In this document: piece after piece, positions 35,141 to 49,080 of the stretch | Layout: the number at the start of each line of letters is the position of its first letter | Position numbering within the stretch: the first letter of the stretch is position 1 | NCBI GenBank assembly: GCA_025403435.1 | Contig: CM046348.1 | Location: 22,937,899 to 23,001,898 of the forward strand | Length of the DNA: 64,000 bases | Direction: 5' to 3' | From: Artocarpus heterophyllus | Lineage: Eukaryota > Streptophyta > Magnoliopsida > Rosales > Moraceae | Position numbers and translations under genes: made by a program | Notes under the pieces: model-generated | The model's database searches: none | Seen by the model: the letters and a program-made list of their open reading frames with translations, nothing else | What the model was told of the DNA's origin: nothing

Positions 35141-38100
35141 TGTAACGCCTGCCTTTTTCTTCTATGGACACTTATGTTAATTTAACGTTGGAATGTGATA
35201 TTTTAGTACTATTATTATTTATGTTAAGTAAATTAATATTTTATTTAGTAATGTCGCAGGTGACGGCCATGTGGGATCGATGTGTTTGAGATGTTCATGT
35301 CAAAAGTGATAATAAGCTTAAAGTATTTATTTTTTTTTGGGTTTTAATTTGCCCTAAATTTATAATCTTTATAATGTCCTAGAGCTATGTATGCCCCAAA
35401 GTTAAATTCTTGATGATGACATGAATGTTGTTACATATATTTTTTTATTTTTTTATAATATTAATGATACCATGATAATTACATGTGTATTAATATTTTT
35501 GGGTTATAATGTAAATATTATTGTCGTGTATAAATAATTATATATTTAATTATATTATATTATATTATATAAACCCTTAACGTTTATAATATAATATGTT
35601 TATATTATATATTATATTATATTATACTCTATTATATTATATATATATATATATATTAATATAACTTATGTTTAAGAAGGAAACGACAACCTGCCGTGAA
35701 AAAAAAGAAAAGAAAAGAAGAAAGAGCAAAAGAAAAAAAAAAAAGAAGAAGAGAAGTTGAATTAGATTAGGATTAGGGTTTTCTATACTTATCTAATCCC
35801 TTCTCCCTCATAAACCTATAAATATATCTCTAAGCCACCAAAGCCTTCATTCTCTAAATTTCTAGCTAAAGAAAATTCTCTCTCTTTAAAATTTTCTTAG
35901 ACACTCTCTCTTTCTTCTCCACTTTTTCTTCCCTTCTCTCCCCTATTTTTTTGCAAATAATTGAATGAAATATTGGGTTTTGGCTTAGATAAATTCAAGA
36001 GAATTGAGAAGAATCGTTTTAGAGGTAAGAAACTTATTCTAGACTATTGCTGAAATTTTGTTTCCTTTGTAATCCGACCCTCATAACTTTGTCTACAAAT
36101 TTCTGTTTGCTCTGAAATTTTAATATGATGTTTATGTATGTGTTATGTGATATTATTCAAAATTTCACATTATTTAGAATTTTCTATGCTGAGATATTAA
36201 ATTTTCATTCTCTACCACTCATGACCAAATTGTTGCTGATCGATATTTTGTACAAAAGTATAGTCCATGTTTAAGTGGCAAACGACCTTTGATTTGAACG
36301 AAATTCTACAGAGATATTCATGCATATGTTAAGTTATGATCTGAAAATTTTCATGGTTATTTGATGAATATTTTATGAGTTCTTGAATTTTCTTTAAGAT
36401 AGGTTTATATGGTTGTCTATTCAGTGAATTCGGTACTTCTTGTTTATGTGACTTATTTATATAGCTAAACAAATTTATTTGCTAATGACACCTTTTGTGG
36501 TGCTGTAAATATATGTTATTAGGTTGACATAAAAATTATAGGGTTAAAGTAATTTTATTTTAATTATTGGAATTTTATGATCATGTGTTGCTCACTACTT
36601 TAGGTAATTAGAGTTTGTTTCGTCTTTGAATTCTAATGCATGTTTTGAATTGTTGAAAATTTATTTGAATCTAATTTTTGGATATGTTATAGTTTTTGTG
36701 TATTGTGTTAGTATTAGAATTATTATTATCATCACAAAGATTCTTTTATTGTATGTATTTCATGTCAATTGGTATTTAATTTTTTTGATGCCTTAAGTCT
36801 GCTTTTCATACAAACATCTAACAACCATCGTGTTTTAGTAATTTTTGATTCTGTATTGCTCTGTTTATATTTTTATTATATTTTTCTCAAATACTAGACA
36901 TCTTAATCTTTTGTTTGGCTTTTGAATCGCTTTAATCAGAGTTTTCATTAAATAGTTATGATTTTTCGAAATTGACCTTGACAGCTCTATAGTTTTACAC
37001 AAACCCGAAATTTAGATTGAATTTCAAGGACTTATTCTTCATGTAAATTATTGCCAAAATATGCCTTTGATATATCAAATTCTTTTTTTTTTCAGTCTAG
37101 TTTCTAATGCCACTAGTTTTGAATGATTTGGACTTAAGATGAAATTATTATGAATTTTTAAGTGAATAAAGGTCATTCTACCTACTTTTGGGAATTATGC
37201 CCTAGGTTCATAAATTGTGATTTTGTGCTTTTTGATATTATTACATGATAAGGTGATGTTTAACGAGATGTGTGTATATTGCTAATAGTATTGCTAGTGA
37301 CTTATGGTTAATATGAATGTTTGACATGAACACTCTAAAAGACGAGCACACCGAGAACCGCAGCAACGTCACCCAAGTTAAGGTTTAGTAAGCAAGCAAG
37401 ACAAGTAAGTACATTCTCACCTGCAACATGATAAAAGTTTATGAAAAGGTTTTGAGAACAGGTTTTATGATGATTCTTAAGTTTGTTTTTACATATGGTC
37501 TTTCTTATGAAAACTCTTGTTGCAACAAGAAAGTTTAACGAATTTTTCAATGATAAGGTATGTTAAAAGTATATCTATATATATGTATCACTTAATTAAG
37601 TGTTGCACACCCTATGTTTATGTTTATGTTTATGTTTATAATGTCCCGAAGGTTAGACTTGTCATGTTTGGTTTGAGATTAGCTACCCCTCTCCTCTCAT
37701 GACGGCACGCCTATGATGATGATGTTTATGGTGCAACACTTAGGCTCCAAAGATAAAATAAATGAAGTTTTTAATATGATAATAATAATGAAAGATATGT
37801 TCTATATGAAACTGTGCCAAGTGCATTATTATGTTAATGATGATTATGATTATGATGTTTCATAAAGGTGTTCATAAAATGTTTTATGTTGTGAGATAGG
37901 AAAGTGTACTTACTAAGCTTTTGCTTACTTAGTTTATAATCATATTGTAGATAGGTAAGAGGACCATGGAATAGTTGGAGGGCGAAGACGGGCGTGTGGG
38001 CTATGAATGATTGATTGGAAATGGAAGAACGCCAAGAAAGAATAATTTTTTTAAAACTATATTTTTATTTCTTTGAATGCTTAAATTTCTGCACTATTAA

Positions 38101-38402
38101 GTAAAAAGACTTGTTTTACATTTATTTTGATTTTGCATAAGTTTAGTCTATCGAATTGTTAAAAGCATATTTTAAAGTTTGTTTTGAAATTTTATTTGAA
38201 ATATGATTTTTGTTAATTTGCAATTGATAAACTATATAAAAAAAAAGATTTGAAATATTTGGAATATAAAAAAAAATTGTACTGCATAAATCTTGGGATA
38301 TGCTTATCAAATTGTGTTTAAATTTAAATGGTTTATCTTATAAATAATTATAACAAGGATGAAAGTAACGATTATTGTGACGTTCGTAAGGGGGGCGTTA
38401 CA
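35141..38402 (+). repeat. 3' LTR of gypsy element
   Basis: 3262 bp, TGTAACGCC...GGCGTTACA, followed by target copy CTATC. It is longer than the 5' LTR, mainly by TA-repeat expansion near 35600-35660 and (ATGTTT)n near 37615-37640. Short reading frames in it are leader or AT-rich noise. Confidence 0.92.
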
Positions 38403-38407
38403 CTATC

Positions 38408-39193
38408 AATGTCCTCATTAATGGTCCAAGCCAGGAAGCCACTTTAACAAAGTGCTCATTCGTGCTTCGAGAAAACGTATTAATGTCATCATCTCTTGTG
38501 GTTATCATTAAAGAAGACTTTGTTCTTTTGTTCTTCACATGTTCTAACTGTGGCTTTCATTGTTCTCATGGCAAAATGAGAGGTTTTATCCATTCGCTGA
38601 TAGAATTGTCTTTTAGTGAAGATCCGCTCATATGCTGCATGAGGGAGGCTTTTTCCCATGTATTAGAAATCAAGTGAAAAAGGACATGCTGGCTTCTTTT
38701 CTTTCCAAGGCAGAGCTACCTTAATTGTAGCTTCGTAGATGACATGAAAAAAGGGATGAAGGGTGAAATAAGAATAAGAAGCAAGTCTTGAGAGAGGAAG
38801 GTGGTAAGTCACAACAATGGCTATTCTTCGAACCATTGGTTGTAGCCCCAAATACTTTAGCTAGGACTCGTCCTCAGAATGTCATTCATCTTGACGTGTC
38901 GGTTGAAGCATTCATGCAATTCTAGGTGTTTTCTGGCTCACTTAGGAAGTCGGCACCTGACATAGCTTCTTAAGGTTTGATGCGTCTTGGGGCTAGGCTT
39001 GGTGTCAGGCCTTGATAGGACGTCTAAGACCGTGCATGAAATGTCGATAGTTTAAGTGCCATTATATGAAATATCGGCACCTATTACCTAATCGTAACTT
39101 AATTAACATAATAACTTAACTTACCTAGACTATGGCAAAGCAGGTATGTGACGACGTGAAATAGAATGATAAGATACCAGCTTTGATAGTAAT
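38408..39193 (-). mobile_element. Internal fragment of an older LTR element (non-coding)
   Basis: Read on the minus strand, this follows the LTR ending at 39194. The first bases contain ACTATCAAAGC, a decayed form of the tRNA-iMet primer site TGGTATCAGAGC. No gag-pol is recognised. The gypsy element at 27064-38402 interrupts it. Continuation beyond 27058 is suspected but not shown. Confidence 0.45.
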
Positions 39194-42100
39194 TGTAACG
39201 ACCACACTTATGTGGTTATTACTTAACTATATAATTGTGAACTTAACATACTTTAACGTAAAGTGCATAAATTTCATAATAAACTTTTTTCCCCTAAAAT
39301 GAAAACTTAATAATGAACTCTTAACATATTTCCTTAAAGTAACAATAATTATTTCGTAATACTTAGTTCCATAAATCTGACATAATAATAATTTCTTAAA
39401 CGTGATAATAATAATTTTATAACACTTTTTTTTTAACATAAAGATAATTATTTAAAAACTATTTCTTAATTTAAATGAAAATATTTCTAAAACAAATCTA
39501 AATTAAATATAATTATAAATTCCTATTTTAAATGCTTTTTAAATCCTTCCTAAAATTATCGTTATACTTTTCTTATAATTTATTATCTTCAAACCAACAT
39601 TTTAATTTCTTCAAACTTATTCCTTTTTAAACTTAACAAAATAATAATTTCTTGTAAGAGTTTTTGGCAAATTTACCCCCTAAACCTTAGACTCTTTTGC
39701 AATATGGTCCTTAAATTTTTTGCTGACAATTGAGTCCCTAAACTTTGCTAAGTATGACAATTGAGTCCTTAAAATTAGCTAAGTGTGGCAATGAGTCCCT
39801 AATCATTAAGTTTCTTAAAATTAAGATGAAAAACGATCACTTGAGGTATATATGACTTCTTTAGAAAGGAAGGAATGTAATTTGCAAGCATTACAATGAT
39901 TAAAATATACATAGAAACCAACAAAATTGTTAGAAATATCATTAATAATGATATAATTTCTTTTGCATTTTTTTTATAATTTTGGGTATAAAATTAAATA
40001 ATTTGACTCTTATTAGAATTAAATAAAGTGTATAGGCATTCTAAATGGGTCACGTGTATCTCACATGATTGTTTCCGTCTTGATTTTGAAAAAACTTTGT
40101 GATTAGGACTTAATTGCCACACTTAGCAAAGTTTAGGGACTCAATGATTGCTATAAAAAATTGAAAGACCATGCTGTAGAAAAGCTTAAAGTTTAGGGGA
40201 CAAATGTACCAAAAAGCATTTCTTGTAATTTACTCTCTTAAGTATAACGTATTAGTTTCTTAAAGCATTTTTTTTTTAAACTTTCATAAAATAAATTCAT
40301 AAAACATATTCATTGAAATCATTTTTTAATTTAATATAAAACTCCTAATATTTATAATTATACATAATTTCCTTACTTGAAAATTTTCGTGTATTTGTTG
40401 CATTTTCTGTTGCAACATTTTTAAATCTTATAATTCTCTAGATTAAGGTTGTATAATCACAACATTGGTTTTTAAGACATAATTATGTAATTTTATTTAC
40501 TTATTTATACATACATAATTTTTGTAAAATAAAAACATTCATAATTTTGTAAACTAAAAATGCAAAAATATTATATTTGCGTAAGCGGTGTCCATTCCAA
40601 ATTCAACAGTATCCATTCCAAATTTTTCATTCGTCTGCTGCTCACCACTGCCTATTAAGTGTCGTTGACATGTTTTCTTCTTACAATATGAACATACTTA
40701 AATGAGCTTTCGCTCTACAAGAAAGAAATTAGGCCCACAAAACATAATAAAAAATCAATTAATAAAAACATCCATGAACATTTTATGCTCGCTTATCAAC
40801 TTGTTTTATTCTTAATTATTTATACTTTAACTTATCTTATTAATTAGGCCTGGGTGATCGTACCAGTTGCACGTGATCTTTGGGAAGTTAGTCGCAAGGT
40901 CCTAATGTCTCCAAGATCATAAAATGTACTAAACTGCATTGGAACCTACCTATAGGTCGAGATGTTGGTACGACACCCTCAACTTGTCTTATTAATTTCA
41001 TTTATCATAATGTGTGTATGTAGTATAACATGTTACTACATAGCATCACCATTTCATAAATCATAAATCATACATATGCTTAACTTAAAGTGACGAAGCA
41101 ACATAATTTATTAGTGCATATCATATACTAATCATGGCACAATCACAAATTAAGACATGGCATGGTATAAGCACAATAAAATGTAATTATATTATAACTT
41201 TACATTGCATATCATAGTGTGACACAACACGACTTAGCAGAGCATAATATGCTATGTCTTAGCATAACATAGCGTGACAAATCACTGATCATGCAATTCA
41301 TAATTTTATAAAAACATGTAAAACAATCAATTTAAAAACTGTTCATATTGTAGTGTAAGCGAGATTCCTACTTACTTGGATTTTAAGCTAAACTTTTCAA
41401 GTTGTATCTCATCGATCTTATATTCTAGGAAGTACCCTCGAGAGTGGTCTTAAAACCCTTGTGGGTGACTAAGATTGCTTCCTGGAGTTCACACATTATT
41501 GGAAATGTCATTTTGGACTCTGATACTGCAATCTATGTTGCCTCGATCCATGTTTAGTTAGTACCAGACGATTTTCAACATAGTGAAATTAGCTTAAAAA
41601 AAGGGCACCATCGCATCTAGAACATCGAACCGAGTCAGAAGGTGGTCTCAGATCGCTCATTGGGGACCAAGAGCATGAATCTTGAGGCCCATTGGAGCCC
41701 AGCGACCCGCGACGACACGTGCGGCGAATTTGGTGGTCATTAAAAGGTGGTGCTTTAGCTCCTAACAGGTGTCAACCTCTTGAGTTCAATGGTAGTATCA
41801 ATTTTGCACAATTTGGCCCCTAACTATACAAGTCGGGTTCGACTATGTTGGCCATGATGGTGTTATGGGTGGCGGTTCCATGGTGACGACATCTCAAAAT
41901 TGAGTTGTGTTTTTTTTCTATTCATGTTGCTCTGAACAAATTGGTATGGGTGGTGTGACTCACTGCCACCTAGAATGGAGAGACCACATCGCTCATAGCG
42001 TCACAAATTGGTAGGATTTGTTCTCCATCTTCCCGCGGTGATTTCTTAAAATTGAAAGAGGGGACATATTGTTCATGCTCCTCTAACATGTTTGTAATTG

Positions 42101-44491
42101 CAATTTGACCCAACATCGCTAGAAACGGTGAAATCAATTTCACTCACAATGGCAGCGGCGACGATTTTTGTTCTCTATCCAGTGGCTAGACTAAGGTGAA
42201 ATTAACTGAGGCATTTTACTCCCCTCAAAGTTCTGAATGTGATGGTGAGGTCAATTGATCTCGACGGTGGTCGCAAGGATAGGTTCGATGTCCCTCATGG
42301 CAGCGGTGGTAGGGTGGCTTTGATTTCCAACATCAAGTGGCCATATCCTGAAATTGATCTAGGCACCTTACTCAGCGTCACTTTCTGGTCCTATTGGCAC
42401 CAGCGGTGTGCCATAACGCCGTCTTGAACGACGTGATCGACAAGGGCAACTGCTGTAGAGACGGGGTGGCTCTATTGAGCTACTTTGGCTGAAAACAAGT
42501 CGAAAAAGTAAAGAGGAATTTCTTCTTTCTTCAATTTAAAGCTATAGAAGCTATAATCATGTCGATTGATGCTCAGACGATGGAGCAATTGTACCAAAAA
42601 GAAAGTGGCTTTTTGCCATTTTTACCGACGATTGAAGATTGCTTCAGTGGAGGTGCGGGCGGCGTAGCATGTCTTTGGACTTAGCTCATCGCGATCTATC
42701 CGATGGCACAAAAGGTGTGGAAAACAGAGGCCGAAAACTTAATCTGAATTTGAGTAAAGAGAGAGTGGAAAGCTAATTTTTCATTGGCTAATTTTTTTTG
42801 TTCACTTGTATTTATGGACTCTTTTGTAGTTTACACAGTCTAAACTGTGCCGTAGGCGGTTCATCAAGTTTTTGGTCTGTAAAATTGGAAATTTCTGTAA
42901 ACTTTAGTCATACTTTTTAAAACTGTAATATTCTTGGTTTTTTTTAAATAATTAAATAAATTCTAATTCTCTTATTATATTGTTGCCTTATTAAAATTTC
43001 CATACTGTCATAAAATCATTTTTCATGAATTTGTTCATACTTTATGGATTTCATGATTTTGTTCTGAAATAATAAATTATGACACTTTTGTCCTTAAAAC
43101 TCATGATTAACTATTTTCACCATACATATGTGTATATATTTTTCTAAAATAATACTCGATATTTAAAATTTATTATCAAAACTTAAAATTTGATTTCTTG
43201 ATCATAATAATATTTCTAAATTTTAAAACTTTAAAATGCTTACATATATTTTTCATTATAATTTTCTTATTTTATTAGCTATATTTTCATACCTAATATG
43301 AAAGCATATTTAAACTTCTAATTTTGTCATAAAAATAATAGTCATAATTTATAAAAATTTTGTAAATTAAATTGACTATCTGTAAGTCACTTTAATTCAA
43401 ATTGTAAACTTAACACAATTTCGTGCTTTACGGGTATAACCCAGACTGTTTATCCTGAAAAGCCGTTTATAGGTCCACATCCAATCTATGGATGCTTTTT
43501 TTAACTTTTTCTATGGATGCTTTTTTTAACTTTTTCTTACTCAAATTATGGATTTGAAAGTAATCCATTTGTGATATTGCATTGCCTTAAAGCCTCGTCA
43601 ATGTTTGCAGACTCCATTAACGTTCTTCTTTTTTTTATTTTATTACTATTGTTATGATTATTGTTATAACAACAACAACAACAACAATAATAAACTTTAC
43701 GTAATTACTAACATGTATAATAGATAACTATACACATATAGGATAATCTCGAACTTCCAAAAATTCTTATGGCTTTATTGAAATTCTTATCATGCTTTAT
43801 GATCTCATTAAAAATCGAGATCGATCTTGTATTCATGACTTTTATGCTCGCCATTTTTTGATTTATGGTGTTGAGCTGGTGATCATATATTCTATTGCTA
43901 AAATGTTATCATAAAGGAATTCTGTATAATTGTCATGAAGCAGAAATTCCTTTTTAACAATCAATCTCAATTTAAATATTCCAATTGAGATTTTTATAAA
44001 AGTCATTACTTTGACTAATACATAGAGTTACTGAATCATAAAAGCTTAATTTATCACATGAAATATTTATTTTAATTATCCAAGTGTACTATCATAACAT
44101 TCATTCTGTTACATGTTTTATACATAATTATGTAAAATTATGCATTTATAACATTATTTATTTCTAAAGTCTTATAGCTATTAAGACTTTCAAATTACGT
44201 GTTAATTGAGAAAATTCATAATCATAAAACATGATTCAATCGCGATTTAAATTTATGAATTTTCTAAGTATTACTTAAAATTTCTAGTGTGGAGCTAAAT
44301 CCTTACAGAAATTTGTGTTTATAAATTCTAAACTTGTACTTTCTCATGTGCTTAACAGAGTAGTTATGAAAAAAATATTTAATTAATCATACTTATTAAT
44401 TTTGGATTTTTTCCAAACATTACAAATACTTTGAGAAAATAAGTCACCCATTTTTTTGAGGTAAAATTTCATTCAACTAAAAGGTCTTACA
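39194..44491 (-). mobile_element. Very long gypsy-type LTR, minus orientation
   Basis: On the minus strand it begins TGTAAGACC at 44491 and ends GGTCGTTACA at 39194. That is about 4.7 kb without the inserted MITE. The part 39194-42685 is homologous, inverted, to 1-3078, including the GC-rich leader (41400-42700) and the CGACACTTAATAGGCAGTGG block near 40650. The start at 44491 is inferred only from the terminal motif. No coding region is seen. Small tandem duplications lie in it at 43480-43535 (27-bp unit CTATGGATGCTTTTTTTAAC) along with an (AAC)n run near 43672. Confidence 0.55.
39658..40217. mobile_element. Mutator-like MITE, 11-bp flanking repeat ATTTCTTGTAA
   Basis: 560 bp with long inverted ends of over 100 bp. 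The left end, GAGTTTTTGGCAAATTTACC..., and the complement of the right end, GCTTTTTGGTACATTTGTCC..., share GAGTCCCTAAACTTTGCTAAG in both arms. ATTTCTTGTAA flanks it at 39647-39657 and 40218-40228. Long TIRs with a 9-11 bp target copy fit Mutator-like elements. It is inserted into the long LTR. Confidence 0.85.
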
Positions 44492-45853
44492 GATACCAAT
44501 AATAATACGAATGACTCTGTGGTACTTAGTAAAAGACACTTGATAAAAATCAGTTCTATCAGTAAATTCTGATGAAGCACAAGGAACTTGACGCAACAGA
44601 AGACCCGAAATCAGGAAATTTCATTGGCACATCAATTTGAGCATGTTTAAGTCTCTTTTGACACCACTATAATCAATGGAAGCTTTTGATCCATCGAGAG
44701 TATATAACGTATAGGTCTAAGGTCATCAACATTTCCGCCTAGACTCATAACTAGCAGAACTCCTAACTCACCAAGGCCTAAATATGCCATACCACAAACA
44801 AACTCAAATGATGGCAGAACCACCTTCATTATTATAAATAAAATACTAAAACGAGATGGAAATATCAATGCCTTTATTAGACTAAAATATAAAAACACTA
44901 AAACTAAAAGCACGACCACCACAAACCTTCAATGAAAGTATAGCCAACATGAGGGCCATCAAGATAGGAAGAACGCTTCCAGGGATAAGGGGTAAAGCCA
45001 ACTAGATAACTTCAAACAGCAAAATGTGAAGCACATGCTCCACCACCGTCAACATCCAGAGTCGACAACGCCACCTCCAAAAGAAGCCTACCACCATTTG
45101 AAACATAACTTGAAAAGAGTACAAACACCAAATGAGAAATACGTTAGAAAATGCCTCCAAGCCATCTAGATTCTATCCTTTAAACGGAATTAGATCCTCC
45201 TTAACGAAGCCACCCCACTAAATACAGCCATCGCCATTGAAAACCTACAATGGTACAAGCTCCATAACCAATGTTTAGGACCAGAAGTCCAACGACATGC
45301 TTAGAGTGGTCTCGAAATTATGGCTAGCTCAATCTCTCCTTTTCTCTCTTTCTTAAATAAGTCATTAGTCTTAAAGCATTAGTTTGACATGCCATGTATG
45401 CATTAATTTGACATGCCATGTATATTCTTATTTAGGAAGAAAAAGTGTTTTATCTCATATGCAGTTACAGTCTAATTCCCTCACAAGAGGTAGATTCCAT
45501 CTGTCGAACCAAGAGGGACTCTACAAGTGAAACCCACCTCTTATAGAAGGTGGTGTTGTAGCCACATGGGTCACATGGGTCAAATGGTAGTACTCTTTAG
45601 GAAGACAAGAAATCTAAGTCTGCACTTAAAAAGCGTGGGCGAATCCATGTGTAAGAGCTCCACGTTTCCACGTCGCAAAATCCAAAAATGTCAACAACGT
45701 AGCCATCTAGACGCTACAAGCCCACAGTAATTATAATTATTTAAAAAAAAAATCTACCGAGCTACCGCTACCTTTTTGTCCCCATGACAAGCCAATAATG
45801 CTATATGAGGCCGAAGGCAAAAAGCACAGTCAAATGTCAATTTGCACAACAAA
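44492..45853. other. Unassigned repeat-like intergenic DNA
   Basis: No gene is recognised. A 24-bp unit containing TTTGACATGCCATGTAT is duplicated in tandem at about 45376-45423. The minus-strand frame at 44647-44922 and plus-strand frame at 45527-45730 show no known domain. The phrase ATTCAACTAAAAGGTCTTACA at the left edge is shared with the LTR end. Confidence 0.4.
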
Positions 45854-46159
45854 AACACTACAAATTTGGGGTCATATTTATCAGGTCTAGCTCTATTAAT
45901 TTATTAAACTTCTTGTTTCGAACTACAATGACAGCAATTGATGTCAAAACAGTTACCTAAACCAACTTGATAAGTTAGTTTTAGGCTAATTAATTAGATA
46001 ATTCTTACTTAATATTTTTGTTAGTTTTGAGCAATTTATAAAGATTTGACAGTGTTTTGTGTTCTTTTATAGGTTTTAAGGAAAAGGGATGCATGATAGC
46101 AAAGTGCAAGGCAAAGCGAATAGAAAATGAGCAAAATTAGACTAGGGATGAAAATGAAG

Positions 46160-46500
46160 CCTAGACGCCAGCTTATGGGCGCCTAGGCGCTCAGACAGAT
46201 GAGGTTACATACAAAAACCCGAGAGAAAAGTGCCTAGGCGCCATAACTGGGGTGCCTAGGCGCCATTCTATGGACGAAACAACCCGAGAGAAAAGCACCT
46301 AGGCGCCATAACTTGGGCGCCTAGGCGCCAATCCATGAGAGGCCGAGCAACACTGGGGCGCCTAGGCGCCACAATCCTGGCACCTAGGCGCTAGTTCAAA
46401 AATCTTCCTATGTGTCTGTGTAGCGCCTAGGTGCTACAATCCCGGCGCCTAGGCTCCATTACGAAGCCTAGGCGCCAGAAAATCGAGCCTAGGCGCCGTT
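46160..46500. repeat. Cluster of GGCGCCTAGGCGCC-type palindromes
   Basis: About twelve variants of the palindrome GGCGCCTAGGCGCC centred on CCTAGG (or CCTAGA) occur within about 340 bp, for example near 46162, 46180, 46212, 46236, 46299, 46320, 46360, 46384, 46425, 46446, 46468 and 46489. They are separated by unrelated 15-40 bp spacers. A longer phrase, ACCCGAGAGAAAAG.GCCTAGGCGCC, is itself repeated. Confidence 0.9.
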
Positions 46501-47094
46501 GCAATTCCAACTCAAATTTCAGCGTAATGGTTCCAAAATTGCCCTTTCAAACCCTAACCTATTAATAGAACATTATAGAGGATTGGAAGATGAATTCTAA
46601 TAGGGAAAAACTACAGACAAGAGGGAAGAACTCATTGCTTTGGAGAAGAAGAACGGTGCAACCCAGAGACAAAAATCATCTTCGCATCCAAATAGAGTTC
46701 TTTTCTTTCACTCATCATGTTTAAGAGATTATTTAGAATTGTTTTTGGTTTCATTAGGAACTAATTTCCCTTTTTTCTGGGGCTACGATATAGCCAGATT
46801 ATGAATGTTTACTTTTATTTAATTTAATTCAATTCGATGTTTATTCATTATCTATATTGAGTGTTTAATCTAATCTTAATGCTTGTAAGAGTTTGCGCAC
46901 CTTTTGCATGATATGTGATTTAATTTGAGGCTGAGAAGCGATAATTAAATTAGACCATGATTGAATGCCATGAGATCATCATAGGATAGAGATATCTATG
47001 AGACTTGTGTAACACTATGAATTTCTTGTTCTTAATGAATCTCGGTAAGTTTAGAGTTTCCATAGAGATGTAGGAAATTTGCTAACTAGGATAA

Positions 47095-49061
47095 TGTGAC
47101 ACCCGTTATTCTCCTAACGGGTATTGAGGTAATTAAATTAATTTTTAATGTATAAAAAAAAATTGCTTCATTTAAATTTATTTTATAATATTTATTTTTA
47201 TCTATTTTTAAATTTTCTAAAATTCTCCTATATTTATTTAGTATGATTACTAAAAAGCCTTAGAACTTCTAATAAATCTCAAAAATGTCATATTGGCATT
47301 ATGTGTGTTAAAGTCTTTAGATGAGACATAAGGATATCTTTTCCAACTACTCTTGACCCTCATTTTCTTTATTTCCTCCGTGACATGCTTCAACATGTCT
47401 CCTCTATAATTGTTTCCATCACTTCTTTTCAAAGACTTCATCTTTTCTTCCTTTCTCTTCCACGGTTCCCACACTCTTCTTCTCATTTCTTTGCTAAAGC
47501 AAAATACTTAGAGAACTTCTTCAAGGCAGCCATAAAAATCAGCCACCATCACCTCCATTTGAGCAAGAATTTCAGTCATACCGAAGTAAAGGAACCTGTT
47601 TTGAAGCCATTTCAAGCTTCCAACTAACCATAATCCGAGGTTAGAATCTTATGAACAAATTTAGTCTTTCATTTATAAATTTTCTTTTATACTAAAGGAT
47701 TATTCAAATTTGCGTTCTTAAACCTAAGTATATGTTTGTTGCTATTTTGGAGCATATGTATGAAGTCTAAGTGTATATGCCCTAGACAGAAAATTTATAT
47801 TGTTAAACTTTATAATACCTCTATGGGCAGTGGTTATTTCTTGAAATTCTAAGATTAAATTAAAATAAATTTTATGAATGTAGTTGTATGTTGTGCTTTA
47901 GTTTTAATTGTCCTTATGCACGCCTTAGGATCAAGGGAGTATGGAGCTAACGTTAATTGATTCCAGGATTAAGAGACTGTTGATAAGCTTAAAAGGTAGG
48001 GATTCTATTACTCATCTTTTGTGAGGTTTTTATAGAATTAAAATTGATTGTTTTGCCGCAATATATATATATCTATGTTGAACTGATATTATATGTGTAT
48101 CACATATGAAACTATGACATGGACTCGTCTTGTATTGTACGGCGAGGAACATAATGAATTGACACATGTTATAAATTGAGAAGCATGGTTAGGAAAATTA
48201 ACTCTATTAATAATGATTTAATATAGAGAAATTGTGAGACATGAAAAGGGCGACGGTTACGTCCTTGGGCATGAATACCCTAAAAGGTAAAGTAGGGGGA
48301 AGGCGATGACGCTTCCTTGGGTTGAAAGTCCCAGAACACACTGTACAGGAATCGATTTGGTGAGGACTCGGGGCTTGATGTCCCCTCACCGGAACACCCT
48401 TGGAATGTTTATAGGGTGATCAAGTGCGCCCATTTGGGTTTCGATGAGTTGAGTGATACTCAATTTAACATGGATACCTAGGAACAATGATGATTGGTAA
48501 TATTTGTATAAATGTGTAATTATGACACTTGGTAATGATTAACTACGGTATCCATAAGATGTGATCATAATAAACCTCATAATCTGAAATATGATGTGAC
48601 TTACTAACCATGCAGATTTTAATGTGGTAATGATAGAGGTGAGTAATGGCTTTCTCTACTGAGCATAGTGTTGCTCATACCCTTATGTTTATATCTTTTC
48701 AGGACTCACTAAGTGTGAGGTGGCTACGAGAAATATAGTTGAGGAAGTGATGTAACTATATTACATTGGGACTGCTTCAATTGTTGAGAATGTTCTTCAT
48801 GATAATGTAAGCATCAATTGTTACTTTCTGTGACTGTATTACAATGTGTTGAGGGATAAAATGATGATGACAACAGTTTATATTATTAAATTTAAGGTGC
48901 TACATTAAAACTGTGGTTTATTTATCGTTTATATTTTTTATTTTTGAGTTGAGAGTTTTCATTTAAGTCCCGGGCAAATTTTATTTTTAAGGTTTTACTT
49001 TTATTATTTATTTTTATTTTATCTCATTAAAAACTGTTAACCCCCATATAGGGGCGTTACA
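47095..49061 (+). repeat. 5' LTR of LOG-carrying element
   Basis: 1967 bp, TGTGACACCCGTTATTC...ATAGGGGCGTTACA. A short frame at 47385-47627 (present in both LTRs) lies in the leader. Its FAKAK-containing segment resembles the leader of the LTR at 55708-58522, so the families are related. It is probably leader, not a gene. Confidence 0.95.
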
Positions 49062-49068
49062 GAATTTT

Positions 49069-49080
49069 TGGTATCAGAGC
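49069..49080 (+). other. Primer-binding site, tRNA-iMet, of LOG-carrying element
   Basis: TGGTATCAGAGC, a perfect match to the canonical plant initiator tRNA-Met site, 7 bp after the 5' LTR. It is intact, so the element RNA should be a substrate for reverse transcription. Confidence 0.92.

Larger units (their letters stand above)
27064..38402 (+). mobile_element. Complete gypsy (chromovirus, Tekay/Del-like) retrotransposon, TSD CTATC
   Basis: 11.3-kb element: 5' LTR 27064-30270 (TGTAACGCCC...GGCGTTACA), tRNA-iMet primer site, gag-pol region 30498-35104, purine-rich tract, 3' LTR 35141-38402. Target copies CTATC lie at 27059-27063 and 38403-38407. The order protease, reverse transcriptase, RNase H, integrase marks Ty3/gypsy. 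The long LTRs and the C-terminal tail WREDDMKAKYP-like (seen as MWEREDDMKAKYPQLF) suggest a Tekay/Del-type chromovirus. Coding is destroyed by stops and frameshifts, so it is not autonomous. Confidence 0.93.

Noticed and set aside
46160..46500. CRISPR-like array
   Set aside because: Regular short palindromes with spacers superficially suggest CRISPR, but the repeats are only about 14 bp and degenerate, spacers vary widely, and this is plant nuclear DNA.
47385..47627. 80-codon frame in both LTRs of the young element
   Set aside because: It is identical in the two LTRs because the LTRs are copies. It sits in the transcribed leader, and the related LTR at 55708 has only a loosely similar frame. 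It is more likely leader sequence than a gene.
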